Shown: positions 25,801 through 40,800, counted from the stretch's first letter. The stretch is DNA of 64,000 bases from Liolophura sinensis (GCF_032854445.1 NC_088300.1:124001-188000), one strand, 5' to 3'. The notes: generated from the letters alone by a model not told the origin. Translations and numbers: made by a program.

Positions 25801-28800
25801 AACTCTTCTGCTAACCTAATCTGTATCATTATACATGAGTAATGGGCCTGGTTCTAATGTCTTTGGGGATTTCTTTGTTATTTAATGAGATATGAGGAAG
25901 CAAGCTGTCACCAGACTGAGTAGTTTGTGTTTGTCAACCTTTTCACATATGAAAGAGCAACTTTCAGTGCATTTGCTGGCTTCCTCTCCGGCTGTAAGTG
26001 GGAAGGTCTGCCAACAACCGTGCGGATTGTCATGGGTTTCCCCCAGTTTCCTTCCACCATAATCCTGGCAGTGAAATATTCTTGAGTATGGCATAAAACA
26101 CCAACCAAATAAATAAATTCAGTGCAATTTATGCACATTTTTAATTTGATTCTGGAGAGAAATCTACATTTTTTAGATTGGCCAGGGTTTTACAAAAAGT
26201 ATTTTATCAGTCAACACAGAATAATACCTTTATTATATACTTGAGTAAACACCTTACAAGCATGTGAAAAGCTTGAAGAATTACCGTAGCTACCCGTACA
26301 TTGTACGTGTAGAATGGGTGAAAAGGTTGTTGCCCTAAACAACTTTTGCCATGTCATTTCAAATGTTCAAAACTTTCATTCTTTTATGTGTGGATCTACT
26401 GCATGAAATTAACATGATACATTGTAAATCAGCAGTTGTGTCAAAAATAATGTATCACCCAATTTTGTTTGTATGTTAGTAACCCTCCCCCACCCCGTTT
26501 GTGAAAAGCTGCAGCATGTCTGTGTGCTAAGTTGCTAACCTGTTTGTATGTTATTAACCCTCCCCAACCCCTTTTGTGAAAAGCTGCAGCATGACTGTGT
26601 CCTAAGTTGCAAACCTGTTTGTCTGTTTAAAGCCCTGTTGCTGTGGGCCAGTAAGTGTTCTGTTTTCCTACTTACATTTTCTGTATTTACAATTTATGTT
26701 CATTCGTCAGTAATTTTTCTGATGAATTCATCTTTTTGAACTGTGCACAGTATCAAATTAGGAAAACACATATAACTATAGGAACAAATGCCTGCAATGA
26801 CATTAGGGTGATATTCTGACTATTAGCTGGATAAACTTTGAGTTACATTGTTTACATTCGTGTTAACATAACCTAAGAAAATGTCAGTGTGAGGGAAACA
26901 TTTGTACCATTTGGTAATACATGTATCATCAAAAATTAATACCTCTATGTAAGATTGCTTTAAACAGGTGTTAAAAAAGTACAACAGGTAATTTTTTGCA
27001 GATGACTGTGTTATGATATGCACCTCTTATGTTTTATGCAAATTTATTACATGCACCGGCCACATGCTAAATCTGATAGTGTCCTTGCATTTTGGATTAC
27101 CAGTACAGGACATAATAATATAGAAAACATAGCCAGGAATATTCTGAAAATGAAACAGTTAGTCTGAAATGGGCGTCTGTATTAACCCTTTAAACTTTTA
27201 CTTTTTGGGCCATTTTTCTCCATAGGTTGATTTAGTCTATTTGATTTTTTATATTGTCATTTCATTTATTCTGAAGGTACAAGTAACATGAGTTTCCTGT
27301 AAAAACAATATTTTTATGACAGGAATAAATTTTTGAAGAAATTGTTCTGTCTTAAAATATATGTAGGGATAAATGAGCCTGTAGTGCGAGAAAGCCAGAG
27401 TGAATTTTCCCTAGTTCTGTAATGAGTTGAAACATTGAGTGATATAAAATTATCTTTTCACAGTTGCATGCTGCGTGAGCATTCAGCTCAAATACTAACA
27501 AAAAGCAGCATTGACATGCTTTTAGCTACATATCAATTTCTGACGATAAGCACCCTTACAATTCTATCCATTTGGTTAATACTATGCAGATATGTCTATA
27601 GTTTTATTTTATTTCTTGGAAATTTATTTTCAGTATATCATTATTAAATCTTTTTCTTTTCTCTTTTCTGTCTCTCTTTCTCCTCGCTTGTCTTCTGTAC
27701 TGTGGTGGTGGTCTCTTTGCTCGTTTTTATTGGTGGATGGTACTGTCTGGGTGTGGCCTGCTGTTACCATGGTGACTTGGGGGTGGTGATTGGTCGGATG
27801 TTGACTTACTTCTGACACGTGATCAGTACGGACATGGAATTGGGAGGTATGCGTCGTGACTCTCATTCCAGACAGAGTAAGGAGTCGGAGGCAGACAGTG
27901 GGGTAGGGGTTTCCGCCACAGAGAAGCGCTTCGCCTACAGCTTACTGGAGAAACTACTGGAGTACCTGGACAAAGCCTCTCAGAACATGAAGCAGAACAA
28001 ACCGAGCAGTCGCTACAGTCGTCGCGGCAGCTACACAACCGCCACCGAGGATGTCAAGTTCTTTGGAAAGGTCAGAGCGTGTGTAGTCATGGTGTCGTAG
28101 ATATTAGTAAGCACAACCATGGAAATACATTTTGTTGGTCATAGTATTACAACCTTATTAAAGTCATCATCAAGGGAAATGCACTGAAGACAAAGTGATG
28201 GTATATACACACTGAACTTTATTCTGGTATAACTTTCATAGTAAGTTGTAACCTGGGAGGTTTGTCATGAGTATATCTGACTTAAGAAGTTATATCTCTT
28301 TATCTCATATGACATATAGTTGTATGTACAACTACAACGGATATGGCGCACACGCTTCTATATGTGCATTGCCACTCTCAGATTTTCCATTGTAAGGGAC
28401 ATCACTTTAGGGTACGTGTTCGAAGTTTTGTGAAAGTTGCTTGTGATGTCCACTCTGACATACTCTCTATTGCCTACCCCACTAGGTGGTGCTTCCCTTT
28501 GTGGAGCGCTACTTCCACGCCCACAGGCTCTACTTCATCGCCTCCCCCAGCTCTCCCCAGAGCAGCTCAGGAGGTATGGCATCTGCCAAAGAGAAGGAAA
28601 TGACAGCCAGGTGAGGGGACAGCAAACATCTCTATTAGTTTGAAGTACATGTACCTTCTAGCTGAACTTGAGTCTTTCTCCGAGAACAAATTTAAAACTG
28701 TTGACAGTATAATCCAGCCAGATCAAATTTTGCACAAGACTGTACCATTGTGATGTTTTTTAATGTGATAACAAATGGTGACAGCGCATATTTTTGTGTA

Positions 28801-31800
28801 AACTACATTTACATTCTGCTTATGCAATTTTGAGTTCTCATAATTTTGGAATTTTGAGTGTTAAATTTGGTTATAGTAATATACTCTATTTACATTGCAG
28901 TTTGTTCTGTAAACTGGCGCAGACACTGAGGTCTAAGATCACTGCCTTTGGTCATGATGTCAACATCTCTGTGCGATGTCTACAGGTGCTAGTCCAAGCT
29001 GTGGATGCCAGGTAATGTCACAGATCCTCTTGGATCAAACATTTCCACATTACTAGTGGAATTATAGTCTGGATGTGGGTTCAGTCCCGTCCTTGGACAG
29101 GAAATTTGTACATGGTGGGGGGGGGGCTTGATAACAAATCAGCAGCCGACGCCACTGGCGGGGAGGTTTACTTGGTCTTGCGTTTTGTCTTCCACAAGTA
29201 TAGCCTGAAAGTTTGTACGCCATATTTCAGTACAAGTTGAAGTGCATCAAGTTTATAAGGTCGTCGGTTACTTGGCAAAGGTTGTTTCTTTTTCCCCAGG
29301 GTACACTGATAACCACAAAACTGACTGCCAGTTTGCTGACTATGGTGTTAAACGGCTTCTTCTCAAAATGATTTGTCCATGCCTATTGGTTTTAGGTCTG
29401 TGGTGAAAAACAGCCCAGAAATTGTGCGTGCTTCTCTATTGCCTTTCTTCAACAACGCAGCTGATGATTTGAATCAGGTGGTTGACAACCTGAGCCGTGG
29501 GCGGTTCAGCCACATCAAGGGGACAATCACAAAAGGAGCCACCAGCCTTAATATGGTGCACATGGTTTTACTTCCTGTCCTCTCCTCCATGTTTGATCAC
29601 CTAGGCAACCAGCACTACGGCAGTGACCTCATCGGTAAGCATATCTACATGTAGCTACATGTAGTACTTATATCAAGCTAGTTTACTGATTACATATGTC
29701 CAACTAGTTTACTGATTACATATGCCCAGCTAGTTTACTGATTACATATGTCCAGCTAGTTTACTGATTACATATGTCCAGCTAGTTTACTGATTACATA
29801 TGTCCAGCTAGTTTACTGATTACATATGTCCAGCTAGTTTACTGATTACATATGTCCAGCTAGTTTACTGATTACATATGTCCAGCTAATTTACTGAGTA
29901 CAGGTCGAGCTAGTTTACTGATTACATATGTCCAGCTAGTTTACTGATTACATATGTCCAGCTAGTTTACTGATTACATATGTCCAGCTAGTTTACTGAT
30001 TACATATGTCCAGCTAGTTTACTGATTACATATGTCCAGCTAGTTTATTGATTACATATGTCCAGCTAATTTACTGAGTACAGGTCGAGCTAGTTTACTG
30101 AGTAAATATGTCAAGCTAGTTTACTGAGTACGCATATCGCGCTAGTGTACTGAGTACATATGTCCAACTAATTTACTGTTTTGATTTATAGTTGGGGAGA
30201 TCCAACTGGCCTGTTACAGGATCCTCAACTCCCTGTATCTCCTGGGTACAAGCAGTTCTTCTGTCGTACAGAGGTGAGTTAGCTAGAAACTAGAATAGTA
30301 TGTGCCGGAAAAGTGGTTAAGAGTTAAAACAATGTTATCAAAAACCATATGAACTGAAGCAGTTAGTTAAAGTTTGTCATCTTGTTTTTGTCGCTAAGTT
30401 TGTTTCACCGGTATACAACTGTTTCTGACATATTCAGAATTGTTTTTTATTTTTGTATTTTTTTTGGAGTATAGATAAATTGAAAACAGATTACACATGG
30501 TGTATTTAAAATAAACAATGGACTGTGGTGTTAAAAAGGAAGGCTGAAGCTAAAATTTTCTCCTCTCTTTCTTCCCTCACCTGTAACTGTGGAACTGTAC
30601 AGAGAGACGTTCCAGGCAGAATTAGCCAGGTATCTTCTCATCAGACTGTTGTACCTGTAGTATTGTTTAGTTGTGATACTTAACCCACAGTTTGTGTACT
30701 ATGGCCTCATACAGTTTGTGTACTATGGCCTCATACAGTTTGTGTACTGTGGCCTCATACAGTTTGTGTACTGTGGCCCCAGACAGTTTGTGTACTGGAG
30801 CCTTGTGTTTGGTGATGTGACAGATTGGCTGTATTCAGGTTGCTGTGTTTACTAGCTCCTGTTCAGGAACAGAAATTCCGTCTTTGTAAGTTGCGAATGA
30901 ATAGCTTTTTGATAACATCCTGATTACCTTGAATGCTGCCTGTGCAAATAGTTTTCTGTTGTGTTTTTACAGTGATTTTTTATCTGCATGGAAAACTGTA
31001 GACTAGAAGCCTTGTATTTTTTTATGTGTAATTGATAGTTACTTATAGGTGCATACAAGGTTTGTACAGGAAATTGTTTGTTCTTGTTGATTATTTTTTA
31101 CCCTGTTTGCCACCCCTTTATATGTTTTTGTTTTAGTCAGTTCTGTTTTGAATCATTAAATTACTTGTATGTAGGAAGTCAAAAGTAACTGTTAGGTATT
31201 TGTGCTGGAAGTTTCTGTGGACAGTCATGTGGACGGTGGTTAGGTTGACACACATTACAGGTACCTAAACATTTGTTTTTGGGCATGTAAATAGTGATCG
31301 TCAAGCAAAATATTGAGAAATAATTTTCGATATAAATCGGGCTTAGAGTACATGTACATTCATTGTATTTTACGAATCAGTGAAATAAAATGTGATTCTT
31401 TGAAACATGTCTACAATATTACAATTCTGGTAAGTGTGTGTTCCATATTCTCTATGCTCTCTGATAAGTGTGTGTTCCATATTGTCTGATAAGTGTGTGT
31501 TTCATATTTTCTGATAAGTGTACGGCCCTTAAGTAAGAAATGTGCATCATTTCTCATGAATTTCCGTCGTGTGGATCTTTTCAGACACCGCCCAGCTCTT
31601 GGGGAATGTGTAGGCTCTTTTGCCACCTGTTTCCCAGTAGCCTTCCTGGAACCCCACCTGAACAAGTACAACAAGCACTCCATGTTGTTTGGCCTGGAGG
31701 GGAAGATCGCTGACCACTCCTTAGAGGCTCAAGGTGAGGATATACCACCTCTGGCTTAGTTTTAGTTTTGAGGTTCCCCCAAGGCCATTATCCTTTGTCT

Positions 31801-34800
31801 TCTGCCAATATGACATACCTGTACAGGTTCAGCTTGGTTATCCTTTGTCTTGTGCCAATATGGCAAACATTTACAGATTCGGCTTGGTAACTTTTTGTCT
31901 TCTGCCAATTTGACATACCTGTACAGATTCAGTTTGGTTATCCTTTGTCTTGTGCCAATATTACATACCTGTACAAATTCAGCTTGGTTATCCTTTGTCT
32001 TCTGCCAATATTACATACCTGTACAGATTCATCTTGGTTTTTTTTTGTCTTGTACCAATATTACATACCTGTACAGATTCGGCTTGGTTATCCTTTGTCT
32101 TGTGCCAATATGACATACCTGTAGAGATTCAGCTTGGTTATCCTTTGTCTTGTACCAATATGACATACCTGTACAGATTCAGCTTGGCTATCCTTTGTCT
32201 TGTGCCAACATGACATATATGTACAGATTCAGCTTGGTTATCCTTTGTCTTCTGCCAATATGACATACCTGTACAGATTTAGCGTGGTTATCCTTTGTCT
32301 TGTGCCAATATGACATACCCATACAGATTCAGCGTGGTTATCCTTTGTCCTGTGCCAATATGACATACCCATACGGATTCAGTTTGGTTATCCTTTGTCT
32401 TGTGCCAATATGACAATCATGTACAGATTCAGCTTGATACTCAAGTGGAAATCTGTGTGCCACATATGGAAAAGTTCATCACTTGTTTGTCATTTGGAGG
32501 TAATGAGTAAATTGTGACAATAAACACTAATCAAATGTAGTCAAGTCTTCCATCTGCCCTCTCCTTTTTTCTTTGTGGTAATGGAACATATGGTAGAAAA
32601 CATCTTCTGGATCATAGTTTGTATTCCATGTATGTGCCATTTCTTTTCTCTGTGGTAATGGGTGTGTTGTCTTTCTCATTGGTAATGAATGTGTTATCTC
32701 TTTTTCTCAGTGGCAGTGTAGATATTATCTCTTTTTCTCAGTGGCAATGTAGATATTATCTCTTTTTCTCAGTGGCAATGTAGATATTATCTCTTTTTCT
32801 CAGTGGCAATGTAGATATTATCTCTTTTTCTCAGTGGTAATGGATCAGCTGGTGGAGAACCTGCCTAACCTGGAGAAGATCGTGGCTGAGATAGAGGAGC
32901 TGGCCGAGTCTGGGGGGAAGTACCAGGAAGCACCCCATGTGATTGAGGTCACACTGCCCATGCTCTGCAGGTAATCCCTCACACCTATAAACATGTACTC
33001 TACATCTGTGATTATCTCCTGACAGTATGTGACTGTGTCTGTGAACTTGTCCCCATCATTAAATTCTAGTTTTTCTCTTCTCTATAAATAATTAGACTGG
33101 TATAGATGTCTATCAATAATCAACACTTTGTAGTTTAGTTTCTCTCTTTATAAATGATTGACACTTTGAAGTCTAGTTTCTCTCTTTATAAATAATTAAC
33201 ACTTTGAAGTCTAGTTTCTCTTTTTATAAATAATTAACACTTTGAAGTCTAGTTTCTCTCTTTATAAATAATTAACACTTTGAAGTCTAGTTTCTCTCTT
33301 TATAAATAATTAACACTACATTCACATGTGCCTCCTGATATTATCCTTGAGAAAAATTAATTTAAATTGGCACTAATTGAAATAAGGGTTTATTTAAACT
33401 TTATCAATTTTTAATTTTTTGAATACTCTGGAAATATGGTAATTTTTCATTTTTATAACTATTAATAATCCCCTGTCTTTTTTTAAGAATGATCTGCTAC
33501 ATGTATGGTTTGTTGTAACCCTAAATATCTGACCAAGTTTTGTCGTGTTTTCCTCAGCTACTTGCCAGTGTGGTGGTCACAAGGGCCAGACAAAGTGCCG
33601 TCTGAAAGGTAAGTGCTCAAGTACTGGTATACTGACATTGTTTAATGCATGGTTCTTGTGAAAAAAACGTGTCCATTTTTCTTGATGTTTTCTTTTTATC
33701 TTGTTTGATGTTTAGTAAATACATTTATACCAGCTTACATGTATATAGTGATACAGTCCTATTTATCCCGTAGAACGTAGCATATAGCCCACAGAGTAAC
33801 AGAAAGTCTCCATACTGGGGGTCAACCTATAGCCCACAGAGTAACAGAAAGTCTCCATACTGGGGGTCAACATATAGCCCACAGAGTAACAGAAAGTCTC
33901 CATACTGGGGGTCAACATGTAGCCCACAGAGTAACCGAAAGTCTCCATACTGGGGGTCAACATATAGCCCACAGAGTAACAGAAAGTCTCCATACTGGGG
34001 GTCAACATATAGCCCACAGAGTAACAGAAAGTCTCCATACTGGGGGTCAACATATAGCCCACAGAGTAACAGAAAGTCTCCATACTGGGGGTCAACATAT
34101 AGCCCACAGAGTAACAGAGAGTCTCCATACTTGGGGTCAACATATAGCCCACAGAGTAACAGAAAGTCTCCATACTGGGGGTCAACATATAGCCCACAGA
34201 GTAACAGAAAGTCTCCATACTTGGGGTCAACATATAGCCCACAGAGTAACAGAAAGTCTCCATACTGGGGGTCAACATATAGCCCACAGAGTAACAGAAA
34301 GTCTCCATACTTGGGGTCAACATATAGCCCACAGAGTAACAGAAAGTCTCCATACTGGGGGTCAACATATAGCCCACAGAGTAACAGAAAGTCTCCATAC
34401 TTGGGGTCAACATATAGCCCACAGAGTAACAGAGAGTCTCCATACTTGGGGTCAACATATAGCCCACAGAGTAACAGAAAGTCCATACTGGGGGTCAACA
34501 TATAGCCCACAGAGTAACAGAAAGTCTCCATACTGGGGGTCAACATATAGCCCACAGAGTAACAGAAAGTCTCCATACTGGGGTCAACATATAGCCCACA
34601 GAGTAACAGAAAGTCTCCATACTGGGGGTCAACATATAGCCCACAGAGTAACAGAAAGTCTCCATACTGGGGGTCAACATATAGCCCACAGAGTAACAGA
34701 AAGTCTCCATACTGGGGGTCAACATATAGCCCACAGAGTAACAGAAAGTCTCCATACTGGGGGTCAACATATAGCCCACAGAGTAACAGAAAGTCTCCAT

Positions 34801-37800
34801 ACTTGGGGTTAACATATAGCCCACAGAGTAACAGAAAGTCTCCATACTGGGGGTCAAGGTCACTTGGTGGGACACCAATATTATTCCAGCATTTTGTGTT
34901 TCAGGGGTCATCATACGACGTCCGTAACAGCTCAACTCATGAACAGTGTCCTTGGCAATGTCCTCAAACTTATCCTCAACAACATTGCCTCTGAAAATGC
35001 TCCATGGATGAAACGAATTGCCAGTAAGTCATCTGTGTTGAGTCAGGCTGTATGAATATGTCTAGTGTAGAGTGAAACTCGTTTCAGTAAGTCATCTGTG
35101 TTGAGTCAGGCTGTATGAATATGTCTAGTGTAGAGTGAAACTCATTTCAGTAAGTCATCATTGTTGAGTCAGACTGTGTGAATGTGTCTAGTGTACAGTG
35201 AAACTCGTTTCAGTAAATCATCTGTATTGAGTCGGACTATGAATGTGTCTAGTATGCAGTGAAACTCGTTTCAGTAAGTCCTCATTGTTGAGTAAGGCTG
35301 TATGAATGTGTCTAGTGTAGAGTGAAACTCGTTTCAGTAAGTCATCATTGTTGAGTCAGACTGTGTGAATGTATCTAGTGTAGAGTGAAACTCGTTTCAG
35401 TAAGTCATCATTGTTGAGTCAGACTGTGTGAATGTGTCTAGTGAGCAGTGAAACTCGTTTCAGTAAGTCATCATTGTTGAGTAAGGCTGTATGAATGTGT
35501 CTAGTGTAGAGTGAAACTCGTTTCAGTAAGTCATCATTGTTGAGTCAGACTGTGTGAATGTGCCTAGTGTACAATGAAACTTAATTCCTTAAGTCATGAG
35601 TGTTGAGTTCGGCAATATTAACATATTCAATGAAGGAACCCGTATCTTGGAAACATATCTGAATTCTAATGAGAAGCATACATGTACAAAAAATCAACTA
35701 ATTATTTGATATCTTTAAGTGCAATAAGACAGCAATGCTATGATTGACAGCTCGCACCCAGCCAATCATCGGTAACTCCACCCCTGACATGGTGCGTGAC
35801 CACTTTTTGCCGGTGGCTCAAAAGTTGCGTGACAACGCGAAGACGGTGGAACAGGAGGAGAGGCGGCTGAATCAGGACCGTAAGATCATCTCTGAGGTGG
35901 CTGACCAGGAAGCCCGTGTGCAGGAGGTACACTACACACACTCCATCACCCTCAGTTCTGCCTTCATCTAACTCTGAGTTACATATTTAAGCCAGGAGCC
36001 TCTCCCTTGTGTGTTCACTGAAGTTCAAGTCCAACTCATGCTGGGTTCCTCTCCTGCCATACAAAGGAAGGCCTGTCAGCAACCTGTCGTATGTCGCTGT
36101 CGTATTAGTGAAGTATTCTTGAGTACAGCATAAAACACCAATGAAATGAATAAGTCAATTTATGAGAGCCTTCCCGCAGGATGGACTGAACAAACTCAGC
36201 AAGACATGTGCGAGTGTATTCCTAATAGTTCAGCATTAAATGTTGTGTGATTTCTTTTGAATTTTTGTTGAACTTTTTGCTCAGTTGCGATTTATTTCTA
36301 CAACTTCTACAACATTTCTCTGTGGTAATAATGAATGCATCAGTGTGATCTTTAAACCACTTATATGAATTCTACATACTGGGTCAGTACCCAGAGTATA
36401 GATTTACACCTTTCTTCATCTCTGCACAGCGATTCAGCATATTCGTGAGGGACATCTATGCCTTCTACCCACTGCTTATCAAATATGTGGATCTGCACCG
36501 CTCTCATTGGCTGAAACACCCAACGGCTGAGGCAGAGGAACTGTTTAGCTGTGTGGCGAACATCTTCTTACTCTGGTCCAAATCTGTGGTGAGTTAGTTT
36601 CAGAATTTTCCGTTGTCTTATTTTAAGGATCTTGTTATTTGATTCTAGATATGATATATGTGTTACTACCACTGTTGCAAGTGTGCTGATAGGTTTATCT
36701 TCATAAAAATGTCTGTATCTGTTCATGTTTATGTGGTCAGAATGTTGAATATACCTTTACTGGGGCCTCTGTGGTTCAGGGGGTTAGTGCGCTAGCGCAG
36801 CGTAATGACCTAGAAGTCTCACACCAATGCGGTTGCTTTGAGTTCAAGTCCAGCTCATGCTGGCTTCCTCTCCGGCTGTACGTGGGAAGGTATGTCAGCA
36901 ACCTACCAATGGCCGTGGGGTCTGCCCGGTTTCCACCCACTGTAATGCTGACCGCTGTCATATAAGTGAAATATTCTTGAGTACGGCGTAAAACACCAAT
37001 CAAATAAATAAATGAATATAGGTATACTTTCCATTTAAACAATTTAGCAGCATACTAGTAAAGCTGGAGATCATTTTTCTTGAACAGTGGTTAGAAAGTA
37101 TTCAGTAACTGTTCAGGAGTTTGTAAGCTTGATGTTGACCAACAGTAAATCTAGAGGAGTTCCTGCTGTTCTCTACTGCTCTCTGTTGTTCTCTTCTGCT
37201 CTCTGTTGTTCTCTACTGCTCTCTATTGTTCTCAGCTGCTCTCTGTTGTTCTCTGCTGCTCTCTGTTGTTCTCTGCTGCTCTCTATTGTTCTCTACTGCT
37301 CTCTGTTGTTCTCTGCTGCTCTCTATTGTTCTCTACTGCTCTCTTGTTCTCTGCTGCTCTCTATTCTCTACTGCTCTCTGTTGTTCTCAGCTACTCTCTG
37401 TTGTTCTCTACTGCTCTCTATTGTTCTCAGCTGTTCTCTGCTGCTCTCTGTTGTTCTCTGCTGCTCTCTGTTGTTCTCTGCTGCTCTCTATTGTTCTCTG
37501 TTGCTCTCAACTGTTCTCTGCTGCTCTCTGTTGTTCTCTGCTGCTCTCTATTGTTCTCTGTTGCTCTCAACTGTTCTCTGCTGCTCTTTGCTATTCCCTG
37601 CTGCTCTCTACTGATCCCTGCTGCTCTCTACTGTTCTCTCCTGATCTCTACATTGTTTCTGTATTTGTTCACAGATATTTCGTAGAGAAGAACAAAACTT
37701 TGTAACACAAAATGAAATCGACAATTTGGCTCTGATCATGCCAAGTCAAGCTAAGCGCCTCTCCCCCTCTAAGGTGGATCAGAAGGGAGGTCAGAAAGGC

Positions 37801-40800
37801 TCTGCTACAGATAAGATGAGGAAAAAGGAGAAGAAGAAGTTAGAGTCTCACAACAGTCTGAACGTGGCCTGTCTGAAGCGACTACTTCCCATCGGCCTCA
37901 CGGTGTTTGGCGGGAAAGAACAGGAGCTTGTGCAACAAGCCAAGCAGAAACTCTTCCAGGTCAGCATTTGTCAGCTCTCTCTATCTCTCTCTCTCTCTCT
38001 CTCACTGTCTTCAGCAACTATTTTCCTTGGCTTATATATACATATTTATATATGTTAGTGTGCTTTTCCTCTTCACAACTGCAGTAATGCAATGATGGTT
38101 TCATAGATGAACATTCAGGTACGTTCTCAGAACCTTTTTCGTCACCTGCTGATTCAGTCTACGGCGGCCGATCAATCACTTAAGACATTTTTGTGAGTTA
38201 AGTGGGTGTTACACATTCAGGTTATGTAATGGTTGTTTGTGAGTTAAGTGGGTGTTACACATTCAGGTTATGTAATGGTGGTTACATTGTCTGGCAGTAA
38301 TCAAGCTTGCTTCACTGAAATGACTGACTGCAATCATACTAAAGGAACCTAAAAAAAAAAAGAATATATGGATTACAACTTCTATTTATTCAGTAATGGC
38401 GTGATCAAGCACAAATGTACTGAATAAATGAATGTAACGACGTGATCAAGCACAAATGTACTGAATAAATGGAAGTAACAACGTGATCAAGCACAAATGT
38501 ACTGAATAAATGGAAGTAACGACGTTATCAAGCATAATGGCATTAGTACCTATACTGAAATGTACTGAATAAATGGAAGTAACGACGTTATCAAGCATAA
38601 TGACATTATTACCTATACTGAAACGTACTGAATAAATGGAGGTAATGGCGTTATCAAGCATAATGGCACTAGTACCTATACTGTAACATACTGAATAAAT
38701 GGAGGTAACGAGGTTATCAAGCATAATGGGCTTGTACCTATACTGAAATGTACTGAATAAATGGAGGTAACGACGTGATCAAGGATAATGGCATTAGGAC
38801 CTGTACTGAAACGTACTGAATAAATGGAAGTAACGACGTGATCAAGCATAATGGCATTAGTACCTATACTGTAACGTACTGAATAAATGGAGGTAACGAT
38901 GTGATCAAGCATAATGGCACTAGTACCTATACTGAAACGTACTGAATAAATGGAAGTAACGACGTTATCAAGCATAATGGCATTAGTACCTATACTGAAA
39001 CGTACTGAATAAATGGAAGTAACGACGTTATCAAGCATAATGGCACTAGTACCTATACTGAAACGTACTGAATAAATGGAAGTAACGATGTTATCAAGCA
39101 TAATGGCATTTGTACCTATACTGAAACGTACTGAATAAATGGAGGTAACGGCGTTATCAAGCATAATGGCACTAGTACCTATACTGAAATGTACTGAATA
39201 AGTGGAGGTAACAAGGTTATCAAGCATAATGGCATTAGTACTTGTACTGAAACGTACTGAATAAATGGAAGTAACGACGTTATCAAGCATAATGACATTA
39301 GTACCTATACTGTAACGTACTGAATAAATGGAGATAACGATGTGATCAAGCATAATAGCATTAGTACCTATACTGTAACGTACTGAATAAATGGAAGTAA
39401 CGATGTGATCAAGCATAATGGCATTAGTACTTGTACTGAAACGTACTGAATAAATGGAAGTAACGACGTTATCAAGCATAATCGCACTAGTACCCATACT
39501 GAAACGTACTGAATAAAGGAAGTAACGATGTCATCAAGCATAATAGCACTAGTACCCATACTGAAACGTACTGAATAAATAGATGTTGTAATCCATATAT
39601 TCCTGTTGTGTAATCAAACTCCACTTCTAAATGCCATTGAATGAATCCAAAGGAACTTCCCGTAGTGTTGAGCCATAATAGTGTATCAGCGAATATAGGT
39701 TAGTGCTTTTGTCAATAGTGTTTGTTTGAGAAGAAACATACGGTGTTGCCAATACAGCGAATATACAGGTGTGAATACATAGAGGATATGTACCAAGCCT
39801 CTAGCAAATATACAGGTGTGAATGCATAGAGGATATGTACCAAGCCTCCGGCAAATATACAGGTGTGAATACATAGAGGATATGTATTCCTCAGGCGAGG
39901 AACAAATGAAAACTACTACTCAAGCTTAATAAATTTGATATTGAGGGTCACGAATTTCATATCCTATTTATCCCATAAAAGCCTTGTTGTTAATTTATAG
40001 AGGAAAAAATCATTACGATTTAAACTTGACATCACAGATATAGGTCAAGTGAAGCGCCATCAGTAAGTGACAAGTACATGGCCAACTATAACATAGTACA
40101 GACAAATTTTATTTACGTAACGACTTGTTTTATACCACAGACATGTCAAAAGTGCGCTTTATACAATATATCGTTCAATACGTTAATATTTTATAACAAG
40201 AATAATGTTAAGAGAAATAATGTCAAAATTAGTGAAGCTTTTAGTTTTAGGCCTATAGAATAATGTTAAGAAAAATAATGGCATACCCGCTGTTTTTGTT
40301 CTGGGGATTTTGCTTAGCCTTCGTGGCAAAAGATCTATTTCGTAGCCAATGCTGAGGATTTTCACATTGATTTGATTATCTCTTGTCACATTTATAACTC
40401 TGCCGCGTCCTTTTTTGTCAATTTTTTACAATATTTCCTTCTGTTTTCCTGTTGACATTTGCAGACGACAAGAAAAAAAAAGGTAGTGCCTGTACAGCTG
40501 CGTTGTAGTTTTTGATTGGTCAATTTGATGAATGAAATTATACATAAACCAATCAAAATGTCGGAATTTATATTATACGTGGTGCATATCAAAACGATAT
40601 GCCATGTCTTTATTACCCGGAAAAATGAACATTTATGGGATAAATGGCTATACATGAATGCAAGTGGGAATATAAGGATGTCTAGGAGAATCTCTGAATG
40701 TAATGGTTTCTGTAGGAGTGGGACTCTATCAGTGAAAATACAGACCATGGAATATATGGGGTTGTAAGGTTATCTGTAAAAATAGTCAGGAATATGCCAG

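Noticed and set aside
38108-38190. Exon-like stretch (MNIQ then [20 protein letters not shown]) between exons 35 and 36
   Set aside because: A possible 12-nt microexon with acceptor tttcatag and donor gtacgt, or a longer open stretch ending in TGA. No match to any RyR region I know, and exons 35 and 36 join in phase 0 without it.
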